64,000 nucleotides of DNA from Spiroplasma_E ixodetis_B (GTDB taxonomy: Bacteria; Bacillota_I; Bacilli_A; Mycoplasmatales; VBWQ01): assembly GCF_040369795.1 (NCBI RefSeq), contig NZ_AP028955.1:1116001-1180000 (forward strand), written 5' to 3'. Within the stretch, counting starts at the first letter, position 1. Every line of letters begins with the position of its first letter. Below the pieces are notes generated by a model. The model did not search any database, was not told the origin of the DNA, and saw nothing but the letters and a program-made list of their open reading frames with translations. Positions 44,317-54,440 of this stretch are shown here, piece by piece. Both the position numbers and the translations under genes were made by a program.

Positions 44317-45651
44317 TTATTTTTTAGAAAATTTTAATTCTATTTCTTCAATATAATCTTTGTTATTACCAGTCATAGTAGCACTTTTTGATGTAATATT
44401 ACTAAATATTGCTTTACCTTTTTCATAACCATTATTACCAGCATTTATTATTGCATTTTCTAATTCATCATTAGTTGGTGTATCACCAGCCATAGTTATT
44501 TTTCCTAAATTTTTAAAATAAATTAAATCATTTAAACTAATTCTAAAATCATCAAAATCAGCAATTTTAAATGTTACTGGTGATTTTTCTCTTTCTGCTG
44601 GAGTTAATTTAATTCAATTAGTTCAACAACGTTTTTGTGCTTCTTTAATTTCATCAGCAGTTGGCATTTTTTCCATAATAATAAATGATAATCAACCACG
44701 AATTGCTGTTGTTATACCATAAAGTGCTTTACCTAATGTTTTTTGATTTAATGTATTATTATCAATTAAATTTACTATTTTTTGAAAACTATTAGGTTGT
44801 GCAAATGCATTTCTATGTACAAAAACTCCTAATACTTTTTTTAAATCAAATGTTTTTTCTAAATGTAAACCAGTTTTAGTATCTTTAACCATATCTTTAT
44901 TTAAAAACATATGTTTATATAAAAACATACCAAATACTGATTGTTTATATAATTGACCGCTTGCTACAGTATCTGCTGCAATTTGACCATAATTTAATCT
45001 TAAATATGCTTTTGTTAATTGTAACATCGGAGTAAATCCTAATGCGCCAATAAAATCACTTACATTTGTACCAATTTCAGTTTCAGTTATATTTCCTAAT
45101 AATTCATTCATTTTATCTCCAATTTGATAAAATGCTGCTTTTGCTGTATCTTCTGTCATTTCTAACATATTAATAGGAATTACTTGTGATTTAGCAATAC
45201 AATAATCTTTAATACCTTGTAAAAAAATACATTCTTGTATAAATAAATAATTTCTTAATGCACTTTCTGCTCATATTGATAACATATTTGCTTTTAATGG
45301 AATTGGACTTGACATAAATCTATTCATATCAAAATCTTCAGTTCTTCAATCAATAACTAATATTTGGTCTAAAATAACACTAGTTGTTCTTAATGTTGTT
45401 CATTGTTTATCTGTACCAGTCATAACATCATATTTTGAACCTCAACGTAAACGTTCAACAATACGATAATATGCTTCTACTGCTCCAGGTATTTCACTTA
45501 TTTGTTCTGCAACTGCACTTGCTTTTAAAAACATCATACTTTCATCATTATAAAGTATGCCTTTTACTTGCGCTTCCATAGCATTTAACATTGCTTTATT
45601 TCCATTATTACCACCAGTAATTAAACCAGTTGGAACTTGTGGAATAGCCAT
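44317..45651 (-). CDS. Probable major capsid protein
   Basis: 444 aa, SD AAAGGAGAG before ATG 45651. MAIPQVPTGLITGGNNGNKA..., with ILDQILVIDWRTEDFDMNRF (strand), a long helical middle and TFKIADFDDFRISLNDLIYF near the end. Size and place directly after a coiled-coil scaffold-like gene and before small head genes support capsid. No HK97 cleavage site identified. Intact. Confidence 0.6.
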
Positions 45652-45679
45652 AATATCTCTCCTTTTGAGAAATATTTAA

Positions 45680-46195
45680 TTATTTACTAAATAAAAATTC
45701 TAAAAATTTAATCATTTCTTGTTTAGTTTTTGCACCAACAACTTCTGTATTTTTTAATAATTCTTCATTTTTAGATGTAATATTATTATCTAATTCAAAA
45801 AGTGTTTTTGGATTAAAAAACTCTTGTTTAGATTCTTCATTTTTAATAATTTCTTGTTTTTTAATTTCTTTATTATGTAAATTATTATTAAATATTTCTG
45901 CATAATCTTCTTTTATTTTATTTAAAGCAGAATGTTTATCAATGTCTTTATATTCAGTATTAATTAATGATTTAACTATTTTTAATTGTTTATCATTAAA
46001 ACCATTAAATAATTCTTTTTCTTGATATTCATTTACTTTTATTTCATATTCTTTTAATTTATTTTGATATTCATTTAATTTAGGTTCTAATTCAGTTTTA
46101 GTATTTTTATAAACAAAATTTCGGTGTTGTTCTAATAAATTTTCTAATTCTTCATTAGTATAATTTTTATTTCTATCTCAGTTAAAGTTTTCCAT
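45680..46195 (-). CDS. Probable scaffold protein
   Basis: 171 aa, highly charged and helical: NEELENLLEQHRNFVYKN, YQNKLKEYEIKVNEYQEKEL coiled coil, C-terminus AKTKQEMIKFLEFLFSK. Matches the size, composition and gene order (just before capsid) of phage scaffolding proteins. SD AGGAGTT before ATG 46195. Confidence 0.6.
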
Positions 46196-46297
46196 ATTTA
46201 ACTCCTAAACTCACAGAATGGCTACTGCTTCCTTAATAATAATTATATCATTTTTTCTCTTTAAAATAAAGAAAAAATCTATATATAATATAGACCT

Positions 46298-46663
46298 TTA
46301 ATCATCATTTTCTATTTTTCTTGGTTCACTAATATTAATAATTATATTACTTTGTGTGTTATTATTTTCTTCATTAATATCAAATTCATTTGGATGAGAT
46401 TTTAATCAATGAGTATAAATTAATTCTGGTTTTACTAATGCTTTTTCTAACATATGAGTTGAAATAATACTACGTGCTTTATCATAACTTTTTAAAAAAT
46501 TACGTTGTCATGGATTGCTTCTGCGTCGGCAATCAAATATAAATTTTCTATCAATTCCAAGTGCATTATTTAATCCTTGTGGTGTTAATATTTTATTTTT
46601 AGTTCTTAAATAATTACTAATTGTAACATCATAATTACCTAATTCTTTTCTTTGTTTTGGCAT
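46298..46663 (-). CDS. Possible small terminase (DNA-packaging) protein
   Basis: 121 aa from ATG 46663 (SD AAGGTGATA). Helix-turn-helix-like start: YDVTISNYLRTKNKILTPQ, then GLNNALGIDRKFIFDC. A helical middle (KARSIISTHMLEKALVKPELI, YTHWLKSHPNEF) resembles the tail of phage DNA-packaging gp3-type small terminases. First gene of the late arm, transcribed away from the transposase. A regulator is the alternative. Confidence 0.4.
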
Positions 46664-46784
46664 ATTATCACCTTATTTTAAAACATATATATTTAATTAT
46701 ATCATTTTACAATTATCATATTTCCATACTTTTTTTCTAAAATTACTATAATCAAAATCATAAATTAAGAAAGGAAATAATATT

Positions 46785-47927
46785 ATGAATTTTCTTAACA
46801 ATGAACTTAATTATGATGAACTTGATAATCAAATTAAAAATAATGGTTTAAATTATTTAACAAATCTATTAAAAGCATATGATGATTTTTGATATCAAAA
46901 TATATATGATAAAACTAAATATAAATATGTTAAAACTGCAAAAAGAAGTCCAAATACTCAATATGGTAAAATAAATAATTTTTATCGTAGACGTTATTTA
47001 ATATTAGAAACTAATAAATATTACTATCCTTTAGATGATTATATAAAACTTAAAAAAAGAAAAAGAACACTTACAAGTTTAGAACATACAATAATAAAAA
47101 ATTCAGGTAATGGTAAAAGACAATCTGATGTACAAGATATAATAAAAAATACTAATTTTTCTAAAACATATATGACTAATGTAATGAAAAATGCAGTAAT
47201 AAATGTTCAAAAAATAAAAGAGAAAAAAGTAGTATTACCAACTGAAAAATTATTTATAAATATGGATGATTGTTTTATATCTTCATTATTTAATAATAAA
47301 AAACAAAAAAATCGTATTCGTACAATTAGTGCAAATAAAGGTAAAGATTTAGAAAAATCTACTAAAAGTAGAAATGTTTTAAAAGATAAAAAAATTACTT
47401 ATATTAAAACTAAAAATGGTCAAAGAATTAAAAGACAAGAATTAATTGATAAAATTTATGATTTTCTTCATTTACAATATATTTATAATAAAAGTAGTTT
47501 AGTATTTATTGGTGATGGTGCGCCTTGAATTAAAACTACTGCTAAAAAAGAAAATATTCCTTATGTAATTGATAGACATCATGCATTTAAAGCACTTAAA
47601 AAAGGATTTATTTTTAATAGAAAAGTAGATAATAAAAAATTAACAAATGCATATGATTTATTTGTTAATGGTGAATATTATCAATTATTAGATTTTTTAA
47701 AAGAAAATAAAGTTGATGAGCAAATATATAAATATTTTAAAAATAATAAAGAAGGCGTTATAAATCAAAAAGAAAATTGAAATCAAGGAGTTTGTGCCGA
47801 AAGTGATGTTTCACATTTAGTTAAATCTTTAAAAGGATATGATGCAAAAATTTATAATGATAAAGTACTTGATAATATGCTTATAATTAATTGAGCAAGA
47901 ATTAATAAATTAAATCTTATACTGTAA
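46785..47927 (+). CDS. UPF0236 (Mbov_0401-like) DDE transposase of the prophage
   Basis: 380 aa, SD AAGAAAGGA before ATG 46785. UPF0236 pattern: YGKINNFYRRRYL then YYYPLDDYIKLKKRKRTLT (N-terminal domain), first Asp in LFINMDDCFISS, second in LVFIGDGAPWIKTTAK followed by YVIDRHHAFKALKKG, and a likely Glu in GVCAESDVSHLVKSLKGYD. The family is named in mollicute integrative conjugative elements and related to ISLre2-type enzymes. It is the only recombinase in the 21.7-kb element, lies 190 bp from its right inverted repeat and is divergent from the packaging genes, so I assign it the integration. Intact. Confidence 0.8.
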
Positions 47928-48008
47928 TTTTTTAAAAATTAATAAATCTAAACCTCAATAGTTAGGAATTTTTATTTTAGATAATTTTAAAATAATAGTC
48001 TAAAATAC

Positions 48009-48037
48009 TTGATTATATTTATAAAAAGGTATATAAT
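48009..48037 (+). promoter_or_regulatory. Outward-facing promoter in the right end
   Basis: TTGATT (48009-48014), 17-nt spacer, TATAAT (48032-48037). Points out of the element toward the threonine deaminase gene 180 bp away. Confidence 0.6.
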
Positions 48038-48082
48038 GTAAAAAATAATTAATAATTTAAAGTTGTATTTTATTTAAAGAAA

Positions 48083-48113
48083 ATTAAATTATAACTATTA
48101 ACTTTACTCACCC
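48083..48113. repeat. Right terminal inverted repeat of the prophage
   Basis: Reads inward on the - strand as GGGTGAGTAAAGTTAA. Partner of 26418-26447. Confidence 0.75.
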
Positions 48114-48182
48114 AAAACTGTTTAAATTACATATTATTATTTTACATTATTTATGAGTAAACATTACTTTAGTTAGCTATAT
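48114..48182 (-). mobile_element. IS630-type end J9: right half of the prophage target
   Basis: Starts with the right copy of the 9-bp duplication (AAAACTGTT, 48114-48122) and continues to the IS terminus CATTACTTTAGTTAGC. Together with J7 (26203-26417) it rebuilds an uninterrupted 5' region. Confidence 0.9.
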
Positions 48183-48217
48183 TTGAGAAATTAGATAGAA
48201 ACTCAGGAGGAACCATT

Positions 48218-49414
48218 GTGGAAAATTTAGTAAGTGAATAAATAATTGAAGAAACGTATTCAAAAATTAAAGATAAAATTAGGAAGACAAGTTTGATAAA
48301 AGCAGATAAACTTTCTTAGTTTTCTGGTAATAATATATTTTTAAAGTTAGAAAATTTACAAAAAACAGGTAGTTTTAAAATTAGAGGCGCTTTAAATACA
48401 ATTCTTAATTTATCAAAAGAACAGCAAGCAAAGGGTTTAATTGCTGCTAGTGCTGGTAATCATCCACAAGGAGTCGCTTTAGCAGCTTCAAGTTTAAATT
48501 TAGTATCAAAGATAGTTATACCTGTAACAGCACCACTAGCCAAAATCGCTACTACTAAAGAATTTGGTGGTGCTAAATGTACTGTTAAACTTTGTGTTAA
48601 TATGTTTGATGATGCAATGTCTAAAGCATTAAGACTTGAAAGAGAAGAAGGGTTAACGTTAGTTCATCAATATGATGATAATTTTGTTATTGCTGGTCAA
48701 GGTACAATTGGCTTGGAAATATATGAACAAATGAATGCAATGGGTAAAGAAATTGATTATTGTTTATTTCCAATTGGTAGAGGAGGGCTTTTAAGTGGTA
48801 TTTCAATTTATTTAAAAAGTAAAAATCCAAATATTAAATTTATTGGTATTGAAGCACAAAATGTTGATTCTTATAATCAAGCTTTAAAACAAGGAAAACC
48901 ATTTAAAATTGAAGGTAAAAGTTCAATTGCTGATGGAATTTCTGTTAAACAAACAGGGGAATTAACATTTAATATTTTAAAGAAAAATGTTGATAAAGTT
49001 ATTACTTTTAGCGAAGAAGAAATTGCACAAGCAATGTTATTTTTATTAGAAAAATGTAAAATTGTAACTGAAGGTAGTGGTGCTGTTAGTGTTGCTGCTA
49101 TTCTTTCTAGTAAATTAGATAAAATCATTGGTAAAGATAAAAATGTTTTTTGTGTAATTAGTGGTGGCGATGTTGATATTACTACATTAGGAATAATTAT
49201 TAATAACGCCTTAATTAGTTCGCATCGACGAGTTCCTTTTTTAGTTAACGGTAAAATTAATAATAGTACTATTAGCGAAATTATTAATATTATTACTAAA
49301 AATGGTGCTTCTATTTATAAAATTCACAGTACATTTGATCGTAATAAATTAGATATTAGTGATTTTAGTATTTTTATAGTTATGGATACATCAGATGAAT
49401 TTAAAAAAAAATAA
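48218..49414 (+). pseudogene. ilvA: Threonine deaminase (threonine ammonia-lyase), dead
   Basis: GTG 48218 has a perfect AGGAGG SD. PLP enzyme that turns threonine into 2-oxobutyrate. Family motifs: NNIFLKLENLQKTGSFKIRG (Schiff-base Lys), AASAGNHPQGVA, FPIGRGGLLSGIS (glycine loop), ITEGSGAVSVAAI-like VTEGSGAVS, ending in an ACT-like region. Two in-frame stops break the N-terminus: TAA 48239-48241 and TAG 48317-48319. A nine-A run at the end (49403-49411) probably shifts a natural tail (NKIFAEIRASSSNFTLLAK). The native promoter is replaced by an IS630-type end. The rest (from 48602) is open and may only recently have died. Confidence 0.85.
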
Positions 49415-49528
49415 AATTTTTGCTGAGATTAGAGCATCAAGTTCTAACTTTACATTATTAGCTAAATAATTTTTGAATTTGGTATTTTATTAAAACAAAA
49501 ATTTAGTTTAAAAATATCAATTATATTT

Positions 49529-49562
49529 TAAAAAGAGACACTATTAATGGTGTCTCTTTTTA
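49529..49562. terminator. Bidirectional terminator between ilvA and rpsT
   Basis: AAAAAGAGACAC, 8-nt loop, GTGTCTCTTTTT: a 12-bp stem with A and T tracts, serving both converging genes. Confidence 0.9.
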
Positions 49563-49575
49563 AAATAAATTATAG

Positions 49576-49836
49576 TTATTTTGCTTTTGCTAATTTAGTC
49601 ATAATTTTAGATTTTTGACGAGCAGCTTTATTAATGTGATAAATGCCTTTAACAACAGCTTTATCAATTAAACTACATACTTCATTAACAAGTACTGTAG
49701 CATTTTCTGCTTTGTTTTTTATTGATTTATCAGCTTTTTTTAAAGCAGTTTTAACTTTAGATTTATAAATTTTATTAATTTCATTTCTTTTTTGGTTTGT
49801 TTTAATTCTTTTAATTTGTGATGCAATGTTAGCCAT
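49576..49836 (-). CDS. rpsT: 30S ribosomal protein S20
   Basis: 86 aa, basic, all-helical: MANIASQIKRIKTNQKRNEI at the start, GIYHINKAARQKSKIMTKLA near the end, as in S20 of other Firmicutes and mollicutes. Binds the 5' domain of 16S rRNA. SD AAAGGAG 6 nt before ATG 49836. Intact, monocistronic, with its own terminator. Confidence 0.95.
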   Translation of the reverse strand: MANIASQIKRIKTNQKRNEINKIYKSKVKTALKKADKSIKNKAENATVLVNEVCSLIDKAVVKGIYHINKAARQKSKIMTKLAKAK

Positions 49837-50048
49837 TTTTTCTCCTTTTTTGTTTTGAACATGTTTTATAGATTAATTACAACAAAAATAATTATAACAA
49901 AAATCATAAATGTTGTATAATATTTTTTATTTTTTCAGTATAATTAATGTGTTAGCTTTTTGTTAATATTATATTTTAATTTTTTTACACTTTTAATGTC
50001 AATTATTTGTTTAAAAACTTTAATGATAAATGTAGGTGTGATAAATAA
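49837..50048. other. Divergent promoter region rpsT / 50049 gene
   Basis: 212 bp, AT-rich. On the - strand TTGTTATAATT (near 49890) offers a -10 for rpsT. On the + strand AGTATAATTAATG (near 49940) offers one for the following operon. No other structure noted. Confidence 0.4.
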
Positions 50049-50330
50049 ATGAGTTACTATTTTCGTAACGCTTATAAATTTTCTTACCATAGTATTGGTA
50101 GGATTAGAACAAGATTAAAATTGCAAGACTTAAATGATATCCAATTACGTGAATATTGTTTAAAATTGATTAATGAGTCTTATAATATTGAAGAAACAAA
50201 AAGTTTTAAATATATTATAGTAAATAAAACACATCTTTATTTTGTAATTAAAAAAGATGTTAATTTAATTTTAACAATTTCACCGATGAGTCCAACTAAA
50301 CTATTAGCAGTAATCGAGGAAAATTTATAA
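50049..50330 (+). CDS. Conserved-looking small protein, unknown
   Basis: 93 aa. SD TAGGTGTG, ATG 50049. MSYYFRNAYKFSYHSIGRIR..., strand/helix mix, ends LLAVIEENL. No membrane segment or known motif. It starts a + strand run of five genes (50049-54307) with short spacings, so it is probably expressed with the nuclease-like gene, fmt and the transporter. Confidence 0.65.
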   Translation: MSYYFRNAYKFSYHSIGRIRTRLKLQDLNDIQLREYCLKLINESYNIEETKSFKYIIVNKTHLYFVIKKDVNLILTISPMSPTKLLAVIEENL

Positions 50331-50351
50331 ATCAAAAAAGAGGAATAAAAA

Positions 50352-50960
50352 ATGGGAAATTTATCTAGTCAATGATGAATGTTAGCGCTTATAGGGGTAG
50401 TTTTAATAATTTTTATTTTTACAACCATTTCAGCAAAAAAGAAGAAAAAAGAAGAGAAAAAACAACGTCAAAAAGAAGTAAAAAATATTATTAAATCCTT
50501 TATGCGTGATGAATTAAAATTGCAACATAAAACAGTAGAATTTGAACAAGTAGTTTCACGTAGTAGTAAAGAATATCGCTATCGTGATGTTTTTGATGTA
50601 ATTGTAAAATTATATGATTCTAAGAAAAATGATTTATTTGCAACTAAAGCATTTGAGGTAGAAGGATTTACTAAGCAATTATCAAAGAAAGAATTTGAAA
50701 CAATTTGAAAAGTAAATTGTGAATTGGATTTAGAAGAAACACTTAAGAAAATTGAAATGTCAAAAAAACGTAGTGGTAAAATTAAAATAAAAAGAAAGAC
50801 AGCAGAAGAAAAAGCAGCAATTAAAAAAGAAAATGAAGCCGTTAAACTTGCAATTAAAGAAGAACGTTTACAAAATAAAGAAAATAAAAAACGTGCTAAA
50901 AATTTAGAAAAACCTAAAATTGCAATTCATGATAAATTTTCTGGATGAAAAGATAAATAA
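50352..50960 (+). CDS. Membrane-anchored charged protein, unknown
   Basis: 202 aa. One N-terminal helix (WWMLALIGVVLIIFIFTTIS, residues 7-26), then a lysine/glutamate-rich cytoplasmic part with a globular middle (DVFDVIVKLYDSKKNDLF) and a coiled tail (AEEKAAIKKENEAVKLAIK). SD AGAGGAATA, ATG 50352, 21 nt after the previous stop. No family recognised. Confidence 0.65.
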
Positions 50961-50996
50961 ATCTTTATTTTTAATTAGGCAATTGGGTGATATGTA

Positions 50997-52751
50997 ATGA
51001 AAATTTATAAAGATGATTATAAGCATTTCCGTATTTGTCGCAAACTTTCATGATTTTTAAATGCAAAAAATTATTCTTTAGCTAAGCATTTAATTGAAGA
51101 GAAAAAGATAATAAATTTTGTTGAACTAACGAATACTAAAACAAGTAGTAAATTTAAATCTAATTTAATTACTATTTCTGATTTAGATGATGATACATTT
51201 GAAAATAATTATAATGAAGAAGATGATTCTGAATTTTATCTTGGTGAAACAATTGCAGATGGTATTGAAACTGGGCACTATGCTCAAGAATATTTTAAAG
51301 CAAAATATTCTTATTTTAATTTTGAGTCTGAACCGGGTAATAATGTCATAGAAATTATTAATAATAAAGAGTATGATGTTTTATTTGAACCAAGATTTGA
51401 ATATCAGGGCTGCGTTACTAAGTGTGATATTTTAAAACGAAATAATGATGGTTGGGATTTAATTGAAGTAAAAGCAGTAACTTGGGTTAAAGAAAAACAT
51501 ATGTGAGATTTACTTTATCAGTATGATATTTTAACCAAATGTGGAATTAAAGTAGTTAATACTTATATTATGTATTTAAATAATAATTATGTTAAGAAAG
51601 AAAAAATAGATTTAAATGAATTATTTATTGTTAATGGTTCAACTTGGCAAAAAAGTCCTAATACTAAAAAAATTTTTAGTCTTTTTGAATCAATTCAAGA
51701 TGAAATTTTAAATAATAATTTGAAATTACAATATGAAAATATTAAGAATATTATTAAAATTAGTGATATTGATGAAATAGTTAAATTATTAACTTTACCT
51801 TATTGTCATGAAAATAGTAATCAATTTTGTACTCATATTTTTAAATATTTTTCTATTCATAATACTATTTTTGAATTATATCGTTTAAGAAAAACTAAGA
51901 AAGCATTGTGATATTATGAAGAAGATTTGTTAGAAATTAATGATGAAAGATTATTACCATTTTTAACAAAGTCTAATTTACATTTAAGACAATATGATGT
52001 AATTAAAAATGGTGAAAAATTAATTGATGGCAATAAATTTGTTGATTTAAAAATTCAATACAAAAAGTACCAATATCCAATTTATATGTATGATTTTGAG
52101 ACTATGAAATCTGCAATACCTAAGTTTAAAAATAGTAAACCATATCAGCAAATTCCTTTTCAATACTCTGTCCATGTATTATTAGCACCAGATTTTAATT
52201 TTAAAACTTATAAATCAATTAAACATTATGAATTTTTACCAGATGGCAATGATGATCCAAGAGAAATGTTAACAAAAAAATTATGTCATGATTTAATTAA
52301 TATTCATGGTAAGGGTACGTATGTTGCTTATAATCAATCATTTGAGAAATCTGTTCTTAAAAAATTAACTTATTATTATCCTCAATATAAAAATAAATTA
52401 TCATTAATCCATGATGGTACTATTGATTTACAAGATTTTTTTAAAGAATTTAAAATTTATAAAGAACAGTTTTATGGTTCTCTTTCAATTAAAAAAACTT
52501 TACCAGCATTTGAACCTTCCTTTTCTTATGAAGGATTAGTTATTAAAAAAGGAGATATGGCATCAGAAATTTTTCGTAGAAGAGTTGAAAATAACATTAG
52601 TTTAACTAATTGAATTCATAATTTTCGTGAAAATATGTTAAAATATTGTGCTCAAGATACTTTAGGTATGGTATTATTATTCTGACATGTAAAAAATATT
52701 ATTGAAATGTACAAAGCAAAAATTGAGGGCGAAAATTATGAAAAAATTTAA
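50997..52751 (+). CDS. DUF2779 protein: PD-(D/E)XK nuclease plus RNase H-like domain
   Basis: 584 aa, SD GGGTGA, ATG 50997. N-terminal half: Asp of CDILKRNNDGW, then LIEVKAVTWVKEKHMWDLL, a Cas4/RecB-like nuclease core. C-terminal half: IYMYDFETMKSAIPKF then PYQQIPFQYSVHVL, the DUF2779 signature, with YVAYNQSFEKSVLKKL and LKYCAQDTLGMVLLFW supplying DEDD-exonuclease-like acidic positions. The family is widespread in mollicutes and uncharacterised; a DNA or RNA processing role is inferred. It overlaps fmt by 14 nt. Intact. Confidence 0.75.
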
Positions 52752-53685
52752 AATTTTATTTATGGGTTCTTCTTTTTTTTCTGAAAATATTTTAAAAACA
52801 TTGTTAATAACAATGAAAAATGAAGTTGAAATAGTTGGTGTTGTTTGTCAGCCAGATCGTAAAATTGGTCGTAAACAAGAAGTTGCTCCTTTAGCAATTA
52901 AACAATTGGCAGAAGAATATCAAATACCTGTTTTCCAACCCGAAAATATTATTGAAAGTTTAAAAGGTTTACAATTATTAAATATTGATGTTATTCTTAC
53001 TTGTGCTTATGGTCAATTTTTACCAAAAGCAATTTTAAATTTACCAAAATATAAATGTTTAAATATTCATGCTTCACTATTACCATCATTGCGTGGTGGT
53101 GCTCCTATTCAATGAGCAATTATTAATGGATTACAAACTACTGGTATTACATTAATGAAAATGGTAAGTAAAATGGATGCAGGGGCAATTTATGTTCAAG
53201 AACAAGTTTCAATTGGTATTGAGGATACATATACTTCTTTAGTTAATAATTTGATAACTTTAGCACAAAATATGTTAATAAAATATTTATTAAAAATCAT
53301 TAATAATGAAATACAAGAGCAAGAACAAGATGAAAATAAAGTAACTTTTGGTTTAAATATTAAAAGAAGTGATGAAAAAATTAATTGAAATCTTTCAGCA
53401 CAATTAATTTCATGTCATGTTCGTGGATTGTATAATACACCAATCGCTTATACTACGTTGAATGATAATATATACAAAATTCATCAAGTAGCATTAACTA
53501 ATGAATTATCAAATGCTCTGCCAGGAACGATTTTTGCAATAAATAAATTAGGTATTATTGTTGCCACTAAAACTAATAACATAGTAATTAAGGTTATTCA
53601 ACCAGCAGGTAAAAAAGAAATTATAGCAGCTTGTTACTATGGTTCTAAAATTAATCCAATTGCAATTGGTTTTATCTTTAAATAG
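52738..53685 (+). CDS. fmt: Methionyl-tRNA formyltransferase
   Basis: 315 aa. Formylates initiator Met-tRNA using 10-formyl-THF. Motifs: ILFMGSSFFSENILKTLL, VVCQPDRKIGRKQEVAP, CAYGQFLPKAIL, LNIHASLLPSLRGGAPIQWA (catalytic Asn-His), KMDAGAIYVQEQV. C-terminal OB-like domain with NIVIKVIQPAGKKEI. ATG 52738 lies inside the end of the preceding gene (coupled translation). def is not in the window. Intact. Confidence 0.95.
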
Positions 53686-53725
53686 TAAAAAAAACTAATA
53701 TTTTTTGGTAATCTAGGAGGAAAAT

Positions 53726-54307
53726 ATGTATCGTTTTCGCTCAATTAAATATTTAGCAATGACTGGTATTATTACTGGTTTATTAGTAACAATTGGTTAT
53801 TGTTCAACTTTTCTTTTTGGTTGAGCAATTACTAGTTTATTTGGTGGAAATTCTACTTTGCAATTATTTGATGCTGTTTTTATTCCGTTTTGTGCTTTTT
53901 TTGAAGGTCCAATGCTGTTATTTGCAGGACCAATTGCGGGTGGTATTTTTGATTTAATTAGTGGTGTTAAAATTGTGGTTATTCCTATTACAATTTTTAT
54001 TAGAATTTTAATGTTTTTTGTTATTAAGTTATTAATTAATAAATCTTGATTAAGTACTATTTATACTTTCTTTTTTGCTGATATTTTATTACTTATTTAC
54101 CCATTGTCTTATTTAGTAATTTATCAAGATTATGCTATTACAGTTAATGAATTAATTACTGATAGTATTCAAGCTATCTTCGCTTATTTTGTTGCTGTTC
54201 CACTTTATTATACTCTTAGTAAAAATAAAATTAGATCAAATTATAGTTTTTGAAATGATCAAGAATTTGATTATTTAAAAAATAAAAAAATAACTGTTTT
54301 AAAATAG
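53726..54307 (+). CDS. ECF-type transporter substrate-binding (S) component
   Basis: 193 aa, about six hydrophobic helices. Pattern YLAMTGIITGLLVTIGY, LFDAVFIPFCAFFEGPM, LFAGPIAGGIFDLISGV is typical of S components, which bind a vitamin or cofactor and dock to a shared EcfTAA' module. SD AGGAGG, ATG 53726, 40 nt after fmt. Substrate not evident; folate would fit the neighbouring folate-dependent fmt but this is only context. Confidence 0.65.
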
Positions 54308-54325
54308 TTTGCTTATTATCAATTA

Positions 54326-54412
54326 TTGATATCTAATATAGACAATATCGTATAATTTTATAAACTTAATATAAGTTTATACCCATTTACTTAAGTTTTA
54401 AGGTAAAGGGTT
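54326..54412 (+). promoter_or_regulatory. Promoter and attenuator-like leader of the 54441 gene
   Basis: TTGATA (54326) and TATAAT (54351-54356), then AACTTAATATAAGTTT, then CCCATTTACTT-AAGTTTT-AAGGTAAAGGG hairpin and TTTT. Same order and sequence as the leader of the RIP gene (31590-32800 minus the IS). Confidence 0.6.
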
Positions 54413-54440
54413 TTAATTAAAATAAGGAGAAAAAGGTTTT

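Larger units (their letters stand above)
26418..48113. mobile_element. Transposase-borne podovirus-like prophage (21.7 kb, about 17.2 kb without later IS)
   Basis: The ends are defined by a 9-bp target duplication in an IS630-type copy and by imperfect terminal inverted repeats. The left arm (+) holds recombination and small early genes, the right arm (-) packaging and head genes, with an UPF0236 DDE transposase at the right edge and a RIP toxin gene between the arms. Three IS5-type copies and one IS630-type copy later entered it. Defects: no TerL ATPase domain, and frameshifts in several structural genes. No tail-tube, tape-measure or integrase gene is seen, so a short-tailed phage is inferred. 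Spiroplasma short-tailed phages (SpV3 group) are known; any relationship is untested. Confidence 0.8.

Noticed and set aside
46785..47927. The UPF0236 gene as a separate insertion sequence inside the prophage
   Set aside because: No inverted repeats or target duplication were found around the gene alone, while the whole 21.7-kb element has both.
26418..48113. An ordinary integrase-driven prophage with att sites
   Set aside because: No tyrosine or serine recombinase was seen inside, and no tRNA gene or longer att core at the edges. The flanking repeat is only 9 bp and lies in an IS.
26400..48200. CRISPR array
   Set aside because: Repeats in the window are IS copies and two short tandem or leader repeats. 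No regularly spaced short repeats with unique spacers.
48877..49128. - strand frame inside the threonine deaminase gene
   Set aside because: Antisense shadow; the + strand has the full family signature.
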